From Paulinella micropora (taxonomy: Eukaryota; Cercozoa; Imbricatea; Euglyphida): DNA of 45,420 bases. This document shows, piece by piece, positions 16,612-27,005 of this stretch. The notes under the pieces are model-generated. The model was not told the origin of the DNA, ran no database searches, and was given only the letters and a program-made list of their open reading frames with translations. The position numbers and the translations under genes were made by a program. The stretch lies in the NCBI GenBank assembly GCA_009731375.1, contig BJOX01000044.1:480471-525890 (forward strand), read 5' to 3'. The stretch's first letter is position 1, and the number at the start of each line of letters is the position of its first letter.

Positions 16612-16738
16612 AGTGGCTGGTATCGGTGGGTTTTCGGGTTGGTAGTGATGGTGGGGTGTGCGGTTGGGCTGTAGTTGCCGTGTATTTCTTCTGCCATGTT
16701 CCTGGTTTTTTTTTTTTTTTTGGGGGGGGGGGGGGGTT

Positions 16739-16864
16739 NNNNNNNNNNNNNNNNNNNNNNNNNNNNNNNNNNNNNNNNNNNNNNNNNNNNNNNNNNNNNN
16801 NNNNNNNNNNNNNNNNNNNNNNNNNNNNNNNNNNNNNNNNNNNNNNNNNNNNNNNNNNNNNNNN
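16739..16864. other. Assembly gap (126 N) between poly-G tracts
   Basis: It is flanked on the left by T(16)G(15)-like runs and on the right by G(12). Poly-G at both edges suggests a sequencing or assembly artefact. Confidence 0.9.
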
Positions 16865-17656
16865 GGGGGGGGGGGGATTACGGGATCTTTTACCGAGGAA
16901 ACAAAACACAACACCTTGCAGGCTGCAGAGTCGGCAGAGAAACGTGAGCAACCCCCCCTACGGCCCCAGTCCCAGTCACAAGCACACGCAAAACACGACA
17001 CAAACGGGTCGGTACTACCCCAGGGTAGAGGCTGCATGCCCCCCTTTGGGGAGGTCCCTTCCCAGGCAAACAACGAAGGGACTAAGGCCGTAGGGTTGGT
17101 TAGCTCGTAGCGCACAGAGTTGACACGCTTTTCAAGGGTAGGTTCACAAGCACACAGGGAGCTGCACAGGATAGCTAGCCACATTTCCAAGACACATGGG
17201 TTCCTTGAAGTTATCGCAAGCACGGTTCTTCATTAGGATGCCGAAAGAAGGGAAGGTTGCCGACCAAAAACAAAACACGACAAAAAAGGGGGCAAAAGGA
17301 AACTAGGGGGCCAGGCGGGTAGGTCGAAGAGGAAAAAGACAGGGGGGCCAAAAAGGGGAGGATAAAGAGAGGCAGAGGCGATAGGTAAGCAGTCAAGAAG
17401 GGGTCAGACACATGAGAGGTTGGGGGAAGCAGAGGTTTTGAGCAGGTTTCGCAAGTCAAAAAAAGAGAGGGAGCAGCTGTTCGCAGAAAAAGCCAAAGCG
17501 TAAAAGGTAAAAAAAAAAGGGGCGGGGCCGGCCGGTTGGTAAGGGACGTAAAAAAGGGGCGACGGGTGGCAGCTGCGGGCAGTAGATGTGTATAAACCGA
17601 TTGTCATTAGTATGGCTATTCTTATTATGGTTGCGGGTATGGTTATTGTTGTTTAG
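16865..17656. other. Unique sequence without recognisable genes
   Basis: Non-repetitive DNA, purine-rich between 17250 and 17530, with no coding frame I can support. It leads directly into the ATT microsatellite. Confidence 0.5.
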
Positions 17657-17657
17657 G

Positions 17658-17714
<57 letters not shown>

Positions 17715-17771
17715 GTTATTATATATTATATTCTTATTATTATTATTATTATTATATATTATATGATTATT

Positions 17772-17856
<85 letters not shown>

Positions 17857-17878
17857 CATCATATATATATATAGTCTA
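17657..17878 (+). repeat. (ATT)n microsatellite
   Basis: Long ATT tract interrupted by TATATTATA, ending in a short (AT) run. Confidence 0.95.
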
Positions 17879-18026
17879 ACGATGCTAGACGGTATCCAAA
17901 CTATCTATCTTCTATCTTTGTGCCTAAGTATCCATCTATCCGTCTATCTAGCTACCTGTTTCATCTGTCTAATTTGTTTATGTAAGAGTCTTTCTGTTTA
18001 AAGTTCGACTATCCTACTTGTCCGTC

Positions 18027-18105
18027 TATCTAACTAATCTATCGATTGATCTGTCTGTCTATCTATCTAGTTACCTATCCGGTTATCTATCTATCTATCT
18101 TTCTG

Positions 18106-18159
<54 letters not shown>

Positions 18160-18162
18160 AAC
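18027..18162 (+). repeat. (TATC)n microsatellite
   Basis: Tandem TATC/TGTC tetramers, nearly perfect from 18105 to 18160. The flank 17900-18026 is a degenerate version. Confidence 0.95.
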
Positions 18163-18461
18163 TAAGCGAAGAAACGACACCGCTCTCTCGGCCCCCTCCC
18201 TTCTGCAGGTCCCCTTTGATTCCCGGATATGGGCCCCTCCTTAGACAGTGCGATGTCCCGTCAGAAGGCCGGAAGCCCGTCAGAAAGCAGGACGCGTTGG
18301 GCGGGGCTTACACCGGATGTCGTCAGGGGTCAACGACCCAGGGTCGGCTAGCGCCAGTGGGCCAGAAATTCCAGGGAAAGCCGCGACATGGCTCAAAGGG
18401 GAAAGACAGAGAAGGAGGAGACGAGAGGGCAGGTCAAAGCAGAGGCAAGGCGACAGTCAAC
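18163..18461. other. Unique spacer between TATC tracts
   Basis: Mixed-composition DNA with no supportable gene. The open frames here only continue through the flanking tetramer repeats. Confidence 0.5.
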
Positions 18462-18539
18462 CTATCTATCTATCTATCTACCTACCTACTTACCTACCTA
18501 CCTACCTATTTATCTATCTATCTTGTCTATTTATCAGTT

Positions 18540-18590
<51 letters not shown>

Positions 18591-18652
18591 CTTGCTATCT
18601 ATCTATCCCTCTATCTCTCTATCTATCCCTCTATCCCTCTATTCGCCTATCG
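18462..18652 (+). repeat. (TATC)n microsatellite, second tract
   Basis: TATC tetramers with TACC and CCTC variants. Confidence 0.95.
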
Positions 18653-19104
18653 GATAGTCTACTCTTTGTCCTACCAAGATCGCTGGGTCAAAGGGTGAGC
18701 ACAAGGTGAGGTGCAGGTGTGCAAAAGAAAACAAGGTGCAAGTCCAGGGTGACTCATCGCGGCTAGTGGTCAGCTTCATAAACGTGCCTGGGGCCGGGGT
18801 ATGTCAGTCAAAAAGAGGGCCTTTGGCCGTCCCATGGGAAGTTCTGCCACTTTTGTCCTCGCACGTGAGTATAGGCTGGCCCCCATGGGTGGGAGGAAAA
18901 GCGCAATGGAGCAACAAGCGAGGTGCATGCAACGGGTGAAAGCGGATGCAAAGCATTTCTGTTATTATTAGTATAATTATTATCAGCTAGATTATTAGCT
19001 TACTAGAGTACCTACAGTCTTTTGTAGAAAAGTAGATGCATGGATGGGTATCGAGATAAAAGGATAGGGCGATAAACACCTAGATTGTTATATAGAGAGA
19101 TTGA
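18653..19104. other. Unique spacer before the pentamer satellite
   Basis: No gene is seen. The sequence becomes AT-rich after 18955 and merges into the pentamer array. Confidence 0.5.
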
Positions 19105-21703
19105 TAGGATAGGATAGGATAGGATAGGATAGGATGGAATGGGATGGGATAGGATGGGATGGGATGGGATAGGATAGAATAGAATAGAATAGGATAGGAT
19201 AGGGCATGATAAAATAGGATGGGATAGGGTAGAAGAGGATAGGACAAAATGGGACAGGATAGGATAGGATAGGATAGGATAGGACAGGATAGGACAGGAT
19301 AGAATAGGGTAGGATAGGATAGGATAGAAATAGGATAGGATTAGAATATGATAGGATAGGGTAGGATATGATAGGATAGGATAGGATTGGATAGGATAGG
19401 ATAGGTTAGGGTAGGGTGGGATAGGGTAGGATAGGAAAGGACAGGATAGGATGAAATGGGAAGGGATAGGGTAGGATAGAATATGGTAGGAAAGGATAGG
19501 AAAGGATAGGAAAGGATAGGGAAGGATAGGGCAGGTTAGGAAGGGATAGGAAAGGGTAGGAAAGGATGGGATAGGATGGGATAGGATATGATATGATCGT
19601 ATAGGATAGGATAGGGTAGGGTAGGATAGGGTAAGATAGAGTAGGACCGGACAGGACAGGGTATGATAGGATAGGTTAGGATAGGACAGGATATGGCAGG
19701 ATAGGACAGGATAGGACAGGATAGGATGGGATAGGGTAGGTCAGCATAGGAAGGGGCAGGATAGGATAGGATAGGGTAAAATAGGGTAGGGTAGGGTAGG
19801 ATAGGGTAGGGTAGGGTAGGATAGGGTAGGATAAGGAAGGATAGGGAAGGATAGGGTAGGGTATGGTGGGATAGGGTAGGGTAGGGTAGGGTAGGAAAGG
19901 ATAGGGTAGGATAGGGTGGGATAGGGTAGGATGGGGTAGGATACTAGAGTAGGACAGGGTAAGACAGAGTAGTACAGGGTAGGGAAGGGTAGGAGAGAGT
20001 AGGAGAAGGTAGGATAGGGTAAGGTAGGGTAGGACAGGGTAGGATAGGTTAGGGTAGAGTAGGATGGGGTATGATAGGGTAGGATAGGGTAGGATAGGTT
20101 AGGATAGGGCAGGATAGGGTAGGATAGGGTGAGATAGGTCTGGATAGGGTAGGACAGGGTAGGGTAGGGTAGGGTGGGGTAAGGTAGGGTAGGATAGGGT
20201 AGGGTAGGGTAGAGTTGGGAAGGATAGGGTAGGGTAAGGTAGGGTAGGGTAGGGTAGGGTATGATAGGGCAGGGTAAAGTGGGGTAGGGTAGGCTTAGAG
20301 TAGAGTAGGATAGGGTAGGACAGAGTAGGGTAGGGTAGGGAAGGGTAGGGTAGGGTAGGGTAGGGTAGGGGTAGGGTAGGATACTAGGATGGGATAGGAT
20401 AGGATGGGATAGGATAGGATGGGATAGGGTAGGATAGGATAGCGTGGGGAAGGATAGGATAGGATAGGAAAGGATAGGGTAGGATAGGGTGGGATAGGAT
20501 GGGATAGGATAGGATAGGATAGGATAGGGTGAGACGGGATCGCATAGGAAAGGGTAGGATTTCCAAAGATAGATAGGGTAGGATAGGATAGGATAGAATG
20601 GGACAGGAAAGGTTAGGATAGGATAGAGTATGGCAGGATGTGATAGGATAGGATAGGATTGGATAGGATTGGATAGGATTGGATAGGATTGGATAGGATT
20701 GGATAGGATAGGTTAGGATAGGTTAGGATAGGATAGGATCGGATAAGACAGGACAGGGTAGGATAGGGTCGGATAGTGTAGGATAGGGTAGGATAGGGTA
20801 GGATAGGGTAGGATAGGGTAGGATAGGGTAGGATAGGGGTAGGATGGGGTAGGATAGGGAAGGATAGGGTAGGATGGGGTAGGATAGGGTAGGATAGGGT
20901 AGGATAGGGAGGGATAGGGTAGGGCAGAGTAAGATAGGGTAGGATAGGGTAGGGTAGGGTAAAACAGGGAAGGATAGGTAGGATCGGGTAGGATAGGGTA
21001 GAATAGGGTAGGATAGGGTAGGATAGGGTAGGGTAGGGTAGGAAAGGGTAGGATAGAATGTGATAGGGTAGGATAGGGTAGGATAGGGCAGGACATGATA
21101 GGATAGGGTAGGATAGGGTAGGATAGGGTAGGATAGGGTAGGTTAGGGTAGGATAGGGTAGGGTAGGGCGGGATAGGGTAGGATAGAGTAGGATAGGGTA
21201 GGATAGGGTAGGATAGGGTAGGATAGGNNNNNNNNNNNNNNNNNNNNNNNNNNNNNNNNNNNNNNNNNNNNNNNNNNNNNNNNNNNNNNNNNNNNNNNNN
21301 NNNNNNNNNNNNNNNNNNNNNNNNNNNNNNNNNNNNNNNNNNNNNNNNNNNNNNNNNNNNNNNNNNNNNNNNNNNNNNNNNNNNNNNNNNNNNNNNNNNN
21401 NNNNNNNNNNNNNNNNNNNNNNNNNNNNNNNNNNNNNNNNNNNNNNNNNNNNNNNNNNNNNNNNNNNNNNNNNNNNNNNNNNNNNNNNNNNNNNNNNNNN
21501 NNNNNNNNNNNNNNNNNNNNNNNNNNNNNNNNNNNNNNNNNNNNNNNNNNNNNNNNNNNNNNNNNNNNNNNNNNNNNNNNNNNNNNNNNNNNNNNNNNNN
21601 NNNNNNAGGGTAGGGTGGGGTAGGGTAGGGTATGGTATGGTAGGGTAGGGTAGGGTAGGGTAGGCTAGGGTAGGGTAGGGAAAGGTAGGGAAAGGTAGGG
21701 TCT
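19105..21703 (+). repeat. 2.6-kb pentanucleotide satellite (ATAGG/GTAGG)
   Basis: Degenerate tandem pentamers, all with the G-rich strand on the plus strand. ATAGG dominates near 19105-19420 and 20390-20740. GTAGG (that is, TAGGG) is frequent at 19790-20390 and after 20760. Variants include ACAGG, AAAGG and ATGGG. A 379-N gap (21228-21606) interrupts it, so true length is unknown. It ends abruptly at 21703. Confidence 0.95.
21228..21606. other. Assembly gap (379 N) in satellite
   Basis: Run of N inside the pentamer array. Confidence 0.99.
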
Positions 21704-21819
21704 AACAGTTCTGTTATTATTAATGTTATTATTATTAAACCTGAGCTTATTTTGTGTGGTTTATTATAACTGGTGTTGTTAGTGGTATAATTAATAACAG
21801 TAATCACAATGAAAATAAT

Positions 21820-21829
21820 AGTGATAATG

Positions 21830-21905
<76 letters not shown>

Positions 21906-22282
21906 TAACAGTAATAATAAAATGATAACAATAAGTATAGTATAGTATAGTATAGTATGGTATAGTATAGTATAGTATAGTATAGTATAGTATAGTATAG
22001 TATAGTATAGTATAGTATAGTATGGTATGGTATAGTATAGTATGGTATAGTATAGTATAGTATAGTATAGTATAGTATAGTATAGTATAGTATAGTATAG
22101 TATAGTATAGTATAGTAAAGTATAGTATAGTATGGTATAGTATAGTAAAGTATAGTATAGTATATTATAGTATAGTATAGTATAGTATAGTATAGTATAG
22201 TATAGTATAGTTTAGTATAGTCTTGTATAGTCTAGTATAGTATAGTATAGTATAGTATAGTATAGTGAAATGTAATAATAAA

Positions 22283-22333
<51 letters not shown>

Positions 22334-22667
22334 TAACAGTAATAATAAAATGATAACAATAAGTATAGTATAGTATAGTATAGTATGGTATAGTATAGTA
22401 TAGTATAGTATAGTATAGTATAGTATAGTATAGTATAGTATAGTATAGTATAGTATGGTATGGTGTATGGTATAGTATAGTATAGTATAGTATAGTATAG
22501 TATAGTATAGTATAGTATAGTATAGTATAGTATAGTATAGTATAGTATAGTATAATATAGTATAGTATAGTATAGTATAGTATAGTATAGTTTAGTATAG
22601 TCTTGTATAGTCTAGTATAGTATAGTATAGTATAGTATAGTATAGTATAGTGAAATGTAATAATAAA

Positions 22668-22699
<32 letters not shown>

Positions 22700-22700
22700 G
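21820..22700 (+). repeat. AAT and TATAG tracts in a duplicated segment
   Basis: The order AAT tract, the joint sequence GATAACAGTAATAATAAAAT, TATAG tract, then TGAAATGTAATAATAAAAAT occurs twice. Joints are at 21904 and 22332 (428 bp apart); ends are at 22266 and 22651 (385 bp apart). The two TATAG tracts even share internal variants (TTTAGTATAGTCTTG), so this is a segmental duplication rather than independent expansion. Confidence 0.85.
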
Positions 22701-22774
22701 TGCTTCTCTGTCAATGGCTGATGCATTTCTGCACATGCGCCTCCATCGTCTCACCCGTGAGGGGAGTACGAAGA

Positions 22775-22775
<1 letters not shown>
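22701..22775. other. 75-bp unique island
   Basis: A short non-repetitive stretch between AAT tracts. No function is visible. Confidence 0.5.
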
Positions 22776-22836
<61 letters not shown>

Positions 22837-22933
22837 CAACAAGAACAGGCATAATTTTATGGTAAGGATGATGATAATGGTGATGATGATGATAATAATA
22901 ATAATAATAATAATAGTAATCATAACAATAATG

Positions 22934-23000
<67 letters not shown>

Positions 23001-23079
23001 GAATAACAATAATAACAATAATAACCATCATAATATAATGATACTAAAAATACCAATAATAATAATAATAATAATAATG

Positions 23080-23128
<49 letters not shown>

Positions 23129-23139
23129 TAATAATAATG

Positions 23140-23192
<53 letters not shown>

Positions 23193-23320
23193 TAATAAGA
23201 GTAATGATAGAAATAATAATAATAATAAAAACACTAATAATAATAAAAACAATAAGGATAATAATAATAATAGTAATAATAATAATAATGTTAGTAATGA
23301 TAATAATAATAATAATAATA

Positions 23321-23411
<91 letters not shown>
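22776..23411 (+). repeat. (AAT)n microsatellite block
   Basis: Several AAT tracts with GAT, AAC and AAG interruptions, pure from about 23322 to 23410. Confidence 0.95.
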
Positions 23412-24840
23412 TTTTTCTCGCTCAGTTCGAGTCACCTCTTAATTAACTCTTCCATTCTATCTCTTCTGCTTCTCACTCAGCTCTATTAGTGGCAAGTATT
23501 TTATTAAAACAGTGCTTGCGTAAAAAAATGAAAACATCAAATTATTACATTACCGGTTAGTACTGAATCTGTTGCGTAGTACCGGTACAGCATGATTTTA
23601 CGATTGGCCTAGTACTCAGACTGTTTTTCAGGTGACTACTATTGACAGTATTAATATTAGTCATATTAATAAATACAATAAATTTTTGACCTCAGCAGCA
23701 GCCCTGACTGATGAACTTCAGTTAAAGCTGAGTTCTCAGCGCCACGGCCCGCCACTCACCGGCAGTTCTTATTAGTACGTTTCAATGGCGTCTCAGAGTC
23801 ATACTTAGGCTATGATGGTCAGTCAGATCACTGGTCTGACGGTTACTAGTGACGGTTACTACTGCTGCTCTTGGCAGTGAGTCGCCTTTGGCGGGGTCGA
23901 GGCTGGACTTTATTTTTCCACTCCTGTATGTTCACTGCACTAGTGATTTTTTCGCGATGCTGACTCGCGAGTGAGTCCGGGCCCGGCACCGTCACCCTGG
24001 TCATCATTATATTATTGTAGTGGCAATATTCGTTGATTGGTAGTTAATTACCCTGTCACACTCAGGCCGACCTAGTACCTGACGGTAGTAATACCTTTCA
24101 ACACGAATACTCCGGGCCCACTCTGGTCAGTTGCTGAGAGACTTTGTTAGAAGCCGCGATGCCAATCGACACACTGAAGTTAATCCGCAAGTAGCCCCGA
24201 ATCATGCTCATAGTAGCAGAACTGACAGTGTGACTCAAAAGTGAGGCCCCCGTCACATTCGCACTGGTAACTGTAATTGTACTCAATGGTTAGTGTCCGA
24301 TCCTGAATGCAAATACATATACCGTTACGTGACGGTTACTGTTAGACTACTATATCATTAAAGCAATCTACGATAGCTACTAGTATCATCTCGCATCATA
24401 CAATACACTTTTAATGAGAAAGGCGCCAACACCCGCGCCACGTACTGACTTGACTGACCGGATCATCATAGTAAGTAATGGCTCTACGATACCGTTACTC
24501 TGATACGGCCGGTCCGTAACTATTAATTAATAATTAGTTCCAACACTCCCCCTGGAACAAAGTGAGTTAATAGTAAGTTACTGCCGTTCCCACTAGTTAC
24601 GTCTCCTATTACTATTTTGTGAAACATCGAAAAACACAAACTCAAAACATATTCTCTTACCCTCACTCTCTCTGAGAAGTAGTGTTGGGGTTGGCTACCC
24701 TCCTACCCACAGCGAGTACGTATCGATTAGAGTACGTACAAGGCCGCCGACATGTGGTGTATTTGGGACTACCCAACGAGAAGAAGGTTAACTCTCTACT
24801 CCCCCTACCTCGCAGATGATTAAGAGAAACGTGTAAAGAT

Positions 24841-24841
<1 letters not shown>
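23412..24841. other. Non-coding region enriched in ACTG/CAGT-type tetramers
   Basis: No gene is supported. By eye the sequence is full of TGAC, GTCA, ACTG, CAGT, AGTAC and TAGT words (for example GACGGTTACTAGTGACGGTT near 23840). This suggests an old, heavily mutated short-period repeat. Confidence 0.4.
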
Positions 24842-24876
<35 letters not shown>

Positions 24877-24994
24877 ATACATAAAGTACAGGGATATAGA
24901 ACCAACTTAAAGAAAGTAGAATAAACATGTAATAGATGTATGTTACATATGTATGCAATCTATATATATATATATATATAATATATATATATAT
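24842..24994 (+). repeat. (AT)n tracts
   Basis: Two pure AT tracts (about 24842-24873 and 24960-24994) with AT-rich sequence between them. Confidence 0.9.
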
Positions 24995-25079
24995 CCACGT
25001 ATATGATCGTAAAATAAAATCTAAAGTTTGGAAGCGCTTCCCGTTAAGGGGTATATAAAAGCCACAAAAGACATGTGAA

Positions 25080-25215
25080 ATGTTGGGACAAAGGCACGAT
25101 ATCCTTTATTATCGGCGGGTCTGGTACATCTGGCTAGTCTGTCGCACTTCCGTGTTGTTCCATATTCCCATGTGGCACGTTCGCCGACTAGCCAGACTCC
25201 AATTTGGCCTCTTGT

Positions 25216-25306
<91 letters not shown>

Positions 25307-25361
25307 ATTTTTTTTATTTTTATTTTTTTTTTTTTTTTTTTTTTATTTTTTNNNNNNNNNN

Positions 25362-25404
<43 letters not shown>

Positions 25405-25713
25405 AGCGGAAGTATCCCGCTGATACCGATCTAATCAAAAAATAAAATAATTACGAACTTGTTATGACGTTGCAAATTGATGGGCGGTTCAAGTGAAGTA
25501 GCGCTTGCTCACTTTCGCCTCGCTCGGCCACGGGGTCTCCGCTGGCGCATCCCTTCTCCTTCTCGCCGACTTATGCAACTGAATGATGATAAGGAGGGGG
25601 GAGGAAGGGATCAGTAGAATGTCCAGGCACTTCTTGCCTCTTCTCCTAAAAAGGAGGTACTTCTCACTGCGAGCGCATCCACTTCAATGTTTGCGCTCTT
25701 ATCACCTATATCA
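25080..25713 (-). repeat. Candidate copia LTR
   Basis: The copia fragment just upstream on the minus strand ends at 25815. About 95 bp beyond it, the minus strand has a polypurine tract TTGAGGGGAG followed by TGATATAGG, and a possible LTR end CCCAACA at 25080 (TG...CA ends). The region includes the (TA)n tract, a T-rich tract and a 10-N gap. No second LTR is available for comparison, so this is a weak call. Confidence 0.3.
25218..25401 (+). repeat. (TA)n, poly-T and (ATT)n tracts with a 10-N gap
   Basis: TA dinucleotides to 25291, a T-rich run to 25351, ten N (25352-25361), then ATT repeats. The gap is probably an assembly break in low-complexity sequence. Confidence 0.9.
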
Positions 25714-25814
25714 CTCCCCTCAAGATATAATATGCGAGAAGTACGGTCTTACGAAAATAAGTACTAATCGCTTCCGAGAATACATATAATATTACGATCA
25801 TGACGTAAATTTAT

Positions 25815-26063
25815 TCACAACGCACCCGGTACATACAACGCGACTTTAATACCGAACTTCGCGAGAAATTCTTTCGCCAATTTCACCGAGATCCGATCAG
25901 CCAGATAATTGAATCTTTCGTACGTGAAATTGATCTTGGTAAATACATCCGCGATGTTTTCCTCCGTTGGTACCCGGAAAAGCTTAACAACTCCCTCTTG
26001 GACCATCTTCTCGAGGAGGTGGTACCTCACACTATGGGGACAGGGGGTCAAAATATTATGCAA
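25815..26063 (-). pseudogene. Ty1/copia polyprotein remnant (RNase H C-terminus)
   Basis: About 80 residues containing SVRYHLLEKMVQEGVVKLFR then VPTEENIADVFTK. This matches the conserved end of copia RNase H (the RYHxxRE...VPTxxxxADxxTK signature). The frame stops at TGA 25815-25817. Upstream the sequence turns into the GGGAAA palindromic repeat, so reverse transcriptase and integrase are gone. It is a 5'-truncated, inactive relic. Confidence 0.75.
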
Positions 26064-26480
26064 AAGTGGGAAAATTTTTCCCTATCTGGGAAAATATTGT
26101 ATCACTTCAGGAAAATATTGTCGCAGAACAGGAAATTTTTTTAAATTTTCCCAAATTGGGAAAAATTCTCCCATACTGGAAGATTTCTATGCGCGGTGGA
26201 CATGCCCCAATGTTCCGAAAGTGGGAATATTGTTCACTTTGGGAAATATTGTTCCAGATTGGGAAATGTTTTTTACTTTCCCAGATTGGGAAACAGGTTC
26301 GTAGATAGGAAATTTTCAATGTTGTTCCAATTTGGGACATATTTTCCCAGATTGGGATTTTTTTTCCATAATGGGAAACAGGTTTCTAGGTAGAAAATGT
26401 TCCGTAAGTAGGCAATAGTTTCCCAATCTAGGAAAATATTTGTTTTATGGGAAAATATTTTCTATTATGAGAAGATTTTT
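26064..26480. repeat. Degenerate palindromic repeat (TTTCCCA..TGGGAAA)
   Basis: GGGAAA and TTTCCC/TTCCCA words recur every 15-30 bp, often as TTCCCAGATTGGGAAA (26277-26292, 26344-26357). A second block lies at 26865-27005. Apparent reading frames rich in IGK/FPIWE come from this repeat. Confidence 0.65.
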
Positions 26481-26864
26481 TATATTAGGATAATAGTTTC
26501 CAGTCGGAGGCTATGTTTTATTACAATTTTCAGTACTAATATTAATCAGATCCGGAAGTATTGTAGGGGAACTGTTGTCTGCTTTAATGAAAACAAACAG
26601 TATTATTCAAAAGCGAATTTTGGTATAAGAATACGGCCGCAAGTTGTGATCGGCACCTCAGTGGCTTTTTAAAAACTATAGCCGAACCCAAGACTTCATC
26701 CTTACGGACCCACTTCTTTACGGGTCGATTAGGAGTGCGTATAAGGGTCGGACGTACTGCCATAACCCCTTCCTGCTCCACTGTAAATGAATTCACTTTC
26801 AGAAACCTGAGCACTAAGCCCTCTGAAACAACCAGTTGCAGACCTGAATGCACCAATGAAGGTT
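26481..26864. other. Spacer between palindromic blocks
   Basis: AT-rich sequence without a supportable gene. Confidence 0.4.
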
Positions 26865-27005
26865 TTCACAGTTTGGGAAAATTTTCTCAAACTGAAAAAC
26901 TTTTCCCAAACAGTGAAAATTTTCCCAAAATGGGAAAGCTTTCCCAGACTGGGAAAAATTTCCCAGACTCAGACAATTTTGACCAGACTGTGACAGTTTT
27001 CCTAG
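26865..27005. repeat. Degenerate palindromic repeat, second block
   Basis: TTTGGGAAAATTTTCTCAAA and TTCCCAGACTGGGAAAAATT are typical units. Same motif as 26064-26480. Confidence 0.65.

Larger units (their letters stand above)
7534..16640 (-). mobile_element. Broken element encoding USP, AlkB and Ulp1 domains
   Basis: About 9.1 kb on the minus strand reads as one long Pro-rich polyprotein, broken by roughly six frame changes and preceded by a leader rich in RNA-type hairpins. Order in the sense direction: hairpin leader (16.6-15.4 kb), USP 1, linker, AlkB 2OG-Fe(II) dioxygenase, unknown domain, Ulp1/C48 protease, second Ulp1-like domain, Pro-rich region, and the Cys box of USP 2. The sequence then stops at host-like DNA. 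No reverse transcriptase, transposase or polymerase is visible, so calling it mobile is inference. That inference rests on the polyprotein layout, proteases like those carried by some transposons and viruses, and tandem leader repeats. Loss of the 3' end is unusual for a LINE insertion and suggests deletion or a mis-join. Confidence 0.5.
15316..16700 (-). other. Structured non-coding leader of the element
   Basis: This 1.4-kb stretch lies upstream of the USP start and has no long coding frame. It is built from two kinds of imperfect tandem units rich in inverted repeats: three units around 15422-15947 and two around 16330-16611, plus simple hairpins at 16165-16197 and 16215-16250. Within the first set, the motif GGGTCGTAA recurs several times (for example 15343, 15407, 15545). 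It could be a 5' UTR with promoter monomers, an internal ribosome entry region or a replication structure. Confidence 0.5.

Noticed and set aside
7534-16640. Endogenous copy of a positive-strand RNA virus
   Set aside because: AlkB and proteases would fit, but no methyltransferase, helicase or RNA polymerase motif is visible, so the idea is kept only as an open alternative.
18018-18709. Long frames encoding Tyr/Leu/Ser/Ile repeats
   Set aside because: They are translations of the TATC microsatellite and carry no other protein signal.
20384-21807. Minus-strand frames of Tyr-Pro-Ser-Leu repeats
   Set aside because: Direct translation of the pentamer satellite, bridging an N gap.
22212-23446. 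Poly-Asn, poly-Ile, poly-Leu and poly-Tyr frames
   Set aside because: Translations of AAT and TATAG tracts.
26584-26856. Minus-strand 90-codon frame between palindrome blocks
   Set aside because: No recognisable domain, and its flanks are repeat; treated as chance.
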